In this document: positions 5,841 to 8,869 of the stretch, piece by piece
How positions within the stretch are numbered: the first letter of the stretch is position 1
How the letters are laid out: each line of letters begins with the position of its first letter
NCBI GenBank assembly: GCA_031257455.1
Contig: JAIROQ010000176.1
Location: forward strand, 1 to 8,869
DNA from: Prevotellaceae bacterium
GTDB lineage: Bacteria; Bacteroidota; Bacteroidia; Bacteroidales; UBA932
Length of the DNA: 8,869 nt
Direction of reading: 5' to 3'
Program-made: the position numbers and the translations under genes
The notes under the pieces: model-generated
Seen by the model: only the letters and a program-made list of their open reading frames with translations
Database searches by the model: none
What the model was told of the DNA's origin: nothing

Positions 5841-5884
5841 AAATCAACAAATCAACAAATCAACAAATCAACAAATCAACAAAT
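5841..5884. repeat. AAATCAAC 8-bp array at the epimerase start
   Basis: Five perfect AAATCAAC copies and a partial AAAT run directly into the ATG at 5885. The array therefore serves as the ribosome-binding region: A-rich, no Shine-Dalgarno, as is usual for Bacteroidetes leaders. Unit-number changes would alter the leader but not the reading frame. Confidence 0.9.
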
Positions 5885-7024
5885 ATGAAAAGACGGAATT
5901 TCTTACGGACAGTCGCCCTGACATCTTTGGGCGCAGGCGTGGCCACCGCTTCGCCGTTTACATTATTCGCGCAAAAAAGCGCCGGCAAAACTGCATCAGG
6001 GAAAAAACTGAAACTTAGTTACCGTCCCTATGATTTACAACTGCGGCATGTGTTTACTATCGCTAATTCTTCCCGCACCACCACGCCGGTGGTGCTTACG
6101 GAAATCGAATACGATGGCGTCACCGGCTATGGGGAAGCGTCCCTGCCGCCCTATCTGGGCGAAACGCAGTCATCGGTAATGGACTTTTTGAAAAAAGTAA
6201 ACCTCGACCAGTTTGCCGGTCCGTTCGAGTTGGAAGACATCCTTTCCTATGTAGATAAAATCGCCGAAAACAATACGGCCGCCAAAGCATCCATCGACAT
6301 TGCCCTGCACGACCTGACAGGGAAAATCATGGGACAGCCATGGCATAAAATCTGGGGACTGGATAAGTCAAAAGCGCCTTCCACGACTTTCACTATCGGT
6401 ATCGATACGGCGGAAGTCGTAAAACAAAAAACCCGCGAAGCCGCCCCGCTCTACAATATATTAAAAGTAAAACTCGGCCGCGACAACGACAAGGAAATGA
6501 TTGAAGCTATTCGCAGCATCACCGACAAACCGATTGCCATTGACGCCAATCAGGGGTGGCGTGACAAGCACTATGCCCTCGACATGATACACTGGCTGAA
6601 AGAACGCGGTATCGTGATGATAGAGCAGCCCCTGTCGAAACACCGCCTAGACGATAATGCATGGGTTACCGAACGCAGCCCCCTGCCGGTATTTGCAGAC
6701 GAATCGTTTCAGCGGCTGACGGACGTCCGGAAACTGGAAGGCGCATTCACCGGCGTAAACATTAAATTGATGAAATGTACCGGCATGCGCGAAGCATGGA
6801 AAATACTGACCGTTGCCCGCGCCGCCGGCATGGATGTAATGGTCGGCTGCATGACCGAAACCTCGTGCGCTATTTCTGCCGCCGCACAACTGTCGCCCGC
6901 AGTCGACTGGGCAGACCTTGACGGAAACCTGCTTATCAGTAACGACATTTATCAGGGCGTGACCGTCATCAACGGCAAACTCACCCTCAACGACCTTCCG
7001 GGAATCGGAATCAAAAGGATTTAG
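5885..7024 (+). CDS. Tat-exported dipeptide (L-Ala-D/L-Glu type) epimerase
   Basis: This 379-residue enolase-superfamily enzyme of the muconate lactonizing subgroup interconverts L-Ala-D-Glu-like dipeptides during peptidoglycan recycling. The start MKRRNFLRT followed by a hydrophobic stretch to about residue 29 is a twin-arginine signal, so it acts outside the cytoplasm. Active-site residues are visible: Lys194 and Lys196 (KVK) as acid/base, metal ligands Asp220, Glu247 and Asp272, and Lys294 as opposite base. Asp344-Leu-Asp346 matches the DxD motif that binds the substrate amino group in dipeptide epimerases. Characterised Bacteroides relatives act on dipeptides with C-terminal Glu; the exact specificity here is inferred. 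It probably shares an operon with the peptidase at 4212-5420. The final GATTTAG, carrying the TAG stop, is in register with the 8-bp array that follows. Confidence 0.9.
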   Translation: MKRRNFLRTVALTSLGAGVATASPFTLFAQKSAGKTASGKKLKLSYRPYDLQLRHVFTIANSSRTTTPVVLTEIEYDGVTGYGEASLPPYLGETQSSVMDFLKKVNLDQFAGPFELEDILSYVDKIAENNTAAKASIDIALHDLTGKIMGQPWHKIWGLDKSKAPSTTFTIGIDTAEVVKQKTREAAPLYNILKVKLGRDNDKEMIEAIRSITDKPIAIDANQGWRDKHYALDMIHWLKERGIVMIEQPLSKHRLDDNAWVTERSPLPVFADESFQRLTDVRKLEGAFTGVNIKLMKCTGMREAWKILTVARAAGMDVMVGCMTETSCAISAAAQLSPAVDWADLDGNLLISNDIYQGVTVINGKLTLNDLPGIGIKRI

Positions 7025-7070
7025 GGATTGGGGGATTTACAGATTTACAGATTTACAGATTTACGGATTT
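7018..7070. repeat. GATTTACA 8-bp array
   Basis: In 8-bp register: GATTTAGG, GATTGGGG, three GATTTACA, GATTTACG and partial GATTT. This is the reverse-complement family of AAATCTGT. The stop codon of the epimerase (7022-7024) lies in the first unit. The array abuts the linker at 7071. Confidence 0.85.
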
Positions 7071-7080
7071 GGCTTGCGCC
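7071..7080 (+). repeat. GGCTNNCGCC linker
   Basis: GGCTTGCGCC separates the GATTTACA array from the TTTTGAA array. An identical copy is at 7109-7118. Confidence 0.65.
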
Positions 7081-7108
7081 TTTTAATTTTGAGTTTTGAA
7101 TTTTGAAT
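7081..7108. repeat. TTTTGAA 7-bp array
   Basis: After TTTTAA come TTTTGAG, TTTTGAA, TTTTGAA and T in 7-bp register. The array is bounded on both sides by identical GGCTTGCGCC linkers. Confidence 0.75.
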
Positions 7109-7132
7109 GGCTTGCGCCACGGCGCTTGCCGC
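7109..7132. repeat. Double linker GGCTTGCGCC-AC-GGCGCTTGCC
   Basis: A GGCTTGCGCC linker is followed after AC by GGCGCTTGCC, giving an imperfect palindrome (GGC...CGCC / GGCG...GCC). It leads into the GACTTAC array. Confidence 0.6.
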
Positions 7133-7170
7133 GACTTACGACTTACAACTTACAACTTACGACTAAAAGT
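7133..7170. repeat. GACTTAC/AACTTAC 7-bp array
   Basis: GACTTAC, GACTTAC, AACTTAC, AACTTAC and GACTAAA lie in exact 7-bp register. This is the reverse complement of the AAGTCGT/AAGTTGT family at 2414-2444. Confidence 0.85.
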
Positions 7171-7176
7171 CATTTT

Positions 7177-7195
7177 CCACTCTCCACTCTCCACT
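7177..7195. repeat. CCACTCT 7-bp array
   Basis: CCACTCT, CCACTCT and a partial CCACT, following directly on the preceding array. Confidence 0.75.
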
Positions 7196-7204
7196 AAATA
7201 GTAT

Positions 7205-7285
7205 GTTGCAGCCCTGCAAAGGGGTTTTGCGCACGCGCAAAAGCGTCCTGCAACTTGCACGGGGGTTTTGCGCACGCGCAAAAGC
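7205..7285. repeat. Two-copy 41-bp repeat with TTTTGCGCACGCGCAAAA hairpin
   Basis: A 24-bp perfect direct repeat occurs at 7221-7244 and 7262-7285, a period of 41 bp. Each copy contains TTTTGCGCACGCGCAAAA (7225-7242, 7266-7283), a near-perfect palindrome able to form a 7-8 bp hairpin. The first copy is also enclosed by GTTGCAG (7205-7211) and CTGCAAC (7248-7254). It lies in the 413-bp gap between the converging epimerase and argH genes. There is no U-run after the stem, so it is not a standard terminator. Confidence 0.85.
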
Positions 7286-7336
7286 CTTTCGGCAGACAAA
7301 TTGTCAGCTTCGGCGTTTAAATGATGATAAATTGTC

Positions 7337-7384
7337 TGTTGATTTGTTGATTTGTTGAACTGTTGAATTGTTGAACTGTTTATT
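7337..7384. repeat. TGTTGATT 8-bp array
   Basis: Six units in register: TGTTGATT twice, TGTTGAAC, TGTTGAAT, TGTTGAAC, TGTTTATT. The left neighbour 7290-7336 carries imperfect CAGACAAATT / AAATTGTCTG inverted copies. The array ends exactly at the palindromic linker. Confidence 0.9.
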
Positions 7385-7399
7385 GGCTGACGCGTCAGC
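7385..7399. repeat. Palindromic linker GGCTGACGCGTCAGC
   Basis: GCTGACGCGTCAGC (7386-7399) is a perfect 14-bp palindrome. It differs from the linker at 4109-4125 by a C-to-T change in its centre, and separates the TGTTGATT and AAATCAG arrays. Confidence 0.75.
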
Positions 7400-7443
7400 A
7401 AATCAGAAATTAGAAATCAGAAATTAGAAATCAGAAATCAGAA
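7400..7443. repeat. AAATCAG/AAATTAG 7-bp array
   Basis: Six units (four AAATCAG, two AAATTAG) and a partial AA lie in 7-bp register. The sixth unit (7435-7441) contains the argH stop codon (7438-7440, TGA on the - strand). A two-unit fragment of the same family, GAAATTAGAAAT, is at 8801-8812. Confidence 0.9.
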
Positions 7444-8730
7444 CAGCGCCAGCAGGTCGTCCAATTTTGCGCGGATTTCGGCGGTGCATAAGTTGCCGAT
7501 ACTGCCTTTGTGGGTGTGGGCAACGGTTTTGTCGGGAGTAAATTTATTTTCCGCCACTGATTGCCCTACTTTTTTATAGGCTTCGCGGAAAGGCTCGCCG
7601 GCCAGCACGCGGCGGTTCACTTCTTCCACCGTAAAGAGGTAATCATATTTCGCATCCTGCAAAATATGTTTGTTCACCGTAATATTTTCCAGCATAAATA
7701 CGGTAATATCCAGCATCGCGTGCAGCGTGTCGATGGCGGGGAAAAGGATTTCTTTCAACAGTTGGTTGTCGCGGTGGTAGCCGTGCGGCAGGTTGGTCAG
7801 CAGCAGGGTAATTTCATTCGGCACGCTTTGCAGCCTGTTGGCTTTGGCACGTATGAGTTCCCATACATCGGGGTTTTTCTTGTGCGGCATGATGCTCGAG
7901 CCGGTTACCAGCCGGTCGGGGAAGGAAATGAAACCGTAATTCTGCGAGAGGTACATTATACAGTCGGCGGCCAGTTTGTTCAGTGTCGCGGCAATGGCTG
8001 CCAATGCCTGCGCTACGGCTTTTTCGCTTTTACCGCGGCTCATTTGCGCGGCAATGACGTTATAATTCATATACCGGAATCCCAGTCCGGCAGTAGTTGC
8101 GTCCCTGTCCAGCGGAAACGAATTACCATAGCCGGCGGCCGAGCCGAGCGGGTTCTGGTTTACCACGTGGAAAGCCGCCAGAAGGATATACAGGTCATCA
8201 ATCAACGTTTCGGCATACGCGCCGAACCACAAGCCGAACGAGGAAGGCATCGCTATCTGCCCGTGCGTGTAGCCCGGCAGCAGCGTATCCTTATGTGTTT
8301 CGCTCAACTGTTGCAGCCGGTCAAACAGCAGCACGGTTTTATCTTTCAACCGTCCTGTTTCTTCTTTGAGGTAAAGTTTTATATCCGCCAGCACCTGGTC
8401 ATTGCGCGAGCGGCCGGAGTGGATTTTCTTTCCCGCTTCGCCGATGCGCTTGGTCAGCGTGAGTTCTATCTGCGAGTGAATATCCTCTACGCCGTCTTCA
8501 ATCACCAATGTGCCGGCGGCCGCTTCGGCGGACAGTTTTTCCAGCTCTGCACACAGCAGCCGGGCTTCCGGCGCAGAGAGCAGGCCGATTTGGGCTAACA
8601 TCTTAACATGCGCCAGCGAACCGAGCAGGTCATATTTTGCCAATCGTAAATCGTATTTCCGGTCATCGCCGACAGTAAATCCCGCAACTAATGCGTCTGC
8701 GGTAATGCCTTTATTCCAAAGAGTACTCAT
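7438..8730 (-). CDS. argH: Argininosuccinate lyase
   Basis: ArgH cleaves argininosuccinate to arginine and fumarate, the last step of arginine synthesis, in the cytoplasm as a homotetramer. The product has 430 residues, somewhat shorter than the usual 450-460. Family landmarks are HSGRSRNDQ (104-112), the YTHGQ segment with His156, and the mobile signature loop GSSIMPHKKNPD (277-288) with the catalytic serine. The start at 8730 (MSTLWNKG) gives the conserved N-terminus. An in-frame ATG at 8796 would add 22 residues, mostly encoded by a 9-bp tandem repeat, and is not preferred. No strong ribosome binding site is visible. The stop codon falls inside an AAATCAG array. No other arginine genes are in the window. 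Confidence 0.95.
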   Translation of the reverse strand: MSTLWNKGITADALVAGFTVGDDRKYDLRLAKYDLLGSLAHVKMLAQIGLLSAPEARLLCAELEKLSAEAAAGTLVIEDGVEDIHSQIELTLTKRIGEAGKKIHSGRSRNDQVLADIKLYLKEETGRLKDKTVLLFDRLQQLSETHKDTLLPGYTHGQIAMPSSFGLWFGAYAETLIDDLYILLAAFHVVNQNPLGSAAGYGNSFPLDRDATTAGLGFRYMNYNVIAAQMSRGKSEKAVAQALAAIAATLNKLAADCIMYLSQNYGFISFPDRLVTGSSIMPHKKNPDVWELIRAKANRLQSVPNEITLLLTNLPHGYHRDNQLLKEILFPAIDTLHAMLDITVFMLENITVNKHILQDAKYDYLFTVEEVNRRVLAGEPFREAYKKVGQSVAENKFTPDKTVAHTHKGSIGNLCTAEIRAKLDDLLALF

Positions 8731-8742
8731 AAGAATTGTGGG

Positions 8743-8778
8743 GTTAGAGTAGTTAATGTAGTTAGAGGAGTTAGGGTA
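8743..8778. repeat. GTTAGAGTA 9-bp array
   Basis: Four contiguous 9-bp units: GTTAGAGTA, GTTAATGTA, GTTAGAGGA, GTTAGGGTA, then a partial GTT. The array ends 12 bp from the argH start. Because the unit is three codons long it stays open in the argH frame, reading Asn/Ser/Tyr-rich. Confidence 0.85.
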
Positions 8779-8785
8779 GTTCGCT

Positions 8786-8869
8786 TTACGCTTCATACCT
8801 GAAATTAGAAATAAAATTTATGTACCCGTCTATTCCCTGTGCTATTTCGTGGAGATATACAAATTCATC
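8786..8869 (-). CDS. Possible 3' end of an upstream minus-strand gene
   Basis: From the right edge, one minus-strand frame stays open for 27 codons to a TAA at 8786-8788. It reads DEFVYLHEIAQGIDGYINFISNFRYEA, which looks like a natural helical C-terminus and loosely recalls the ends of four-helix-bundle (S23-type) proteins. An open frame of this length can occur by chance, and the region also contains a GAAATTAG repeat fragment, so the call is tentative. If real, argH follows after 55 bp on the same strand. Confidence 0.3.
   Translation of the reverse strand, partial: DEFVYLHEIAQGIDGYINFISNFRYEA

Noticed and set aside
7205..7285. Integron attC-like sites
   Set aside because: The palindromes lack the GTTRRRY/RYYYAAC core pairs and there is no integrase; the cassette-like look of the repeats is not enough.
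7150..7401. 83-codon minus-strand open frame in the convergent gap
   Set aside because: Its protein is a read-through of tandem repeats (Asn/Gln/Ser-rich words) and the duplicated palindrome; no gene-like features.
7561..8598. 345-codon open frame antisense to argH
   Set aside because: argH is certain on the other strand; the antisense product has no recognisable domain and an unnatural composition.

Overview
The window looks like a chromosomal segment of a Bacteroidetes, most likely Bacteroidales. Two promoters carry the identical 15-mer TTTTGTATCTTTGCG and two more carry the TAnnTTTG -7 box of that phylum. The proteins also read as Bacteroidetes-type: a SudA/NfnB-like flavoprotein, a tandem-SH3b NlpC/P60 peptidase, a Tat-exported dipeptide epimerase and a short ArgH. 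No assignment to genus is possible from the sequence alone.

Layout. Positions 1-442 hold a GC-rich structured inverted-repeat element (18-226), then short tandem repeats and a promoter. Next comes nfnB/sudA-like (443-1831, +), a small antitoxin-like gene (1887-2093, +) and a small Cys-containing membrane protein (2129-2428, +). Converging on them is the minus-strand pair folE (3944-3339) and nfnA/sudB-like (3327-2479). After a repeat-rich promoter region (3945-4211) come an NlpC/P60 peptidase (4212-5420, +), a DUF2442 gene (5558-5803, +) and a Tat-signal L-Ala-D/L-Glu-type epimerase (5885-7024, +). A 413-bp repeat-filled convergent gap follows, then argH (8730-7438, -). The right edge may hold the 3' end of another minus-strand gene.

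How the genes relate. NfnB and NfnA would form one electron-bifurcating NADH-dependent ferredoxin:NADP+ oxidoreductase (or sulfide dehydrogenase) but are encoded convergently rather than as a tandem pair. The NlpC/P60 peptidase and the epimerase suit consecutive steps of murein-peptide recycling: release of L-Ala-D-Glu-type dipeptides, then epimerisation. folE (pterin synthesis) and argH (arginine synthesis) are housekeeping genes.

The striking feature is between the genes. Most gaps are filled with short arrays of 7-, 8- or 9-bp units belonging to about ten sequence families. Neighbouring arrays are often joined by a GC-rich linker of consensus GGCTNNCGCC (or a palindromic variant GGCTGACGCG(C/T)CAGC). 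The modules recur in different orders and orientations, and five of the eight complete genes take their stop codon from the first units of such an array. The arrangement resembles the short tandemly repeated repetitive (STRR) heptamers of filamentous cyanobacteria. I know of no described Bacteroidetes system with array-linker-array architecture; this is the main candidate for something new.
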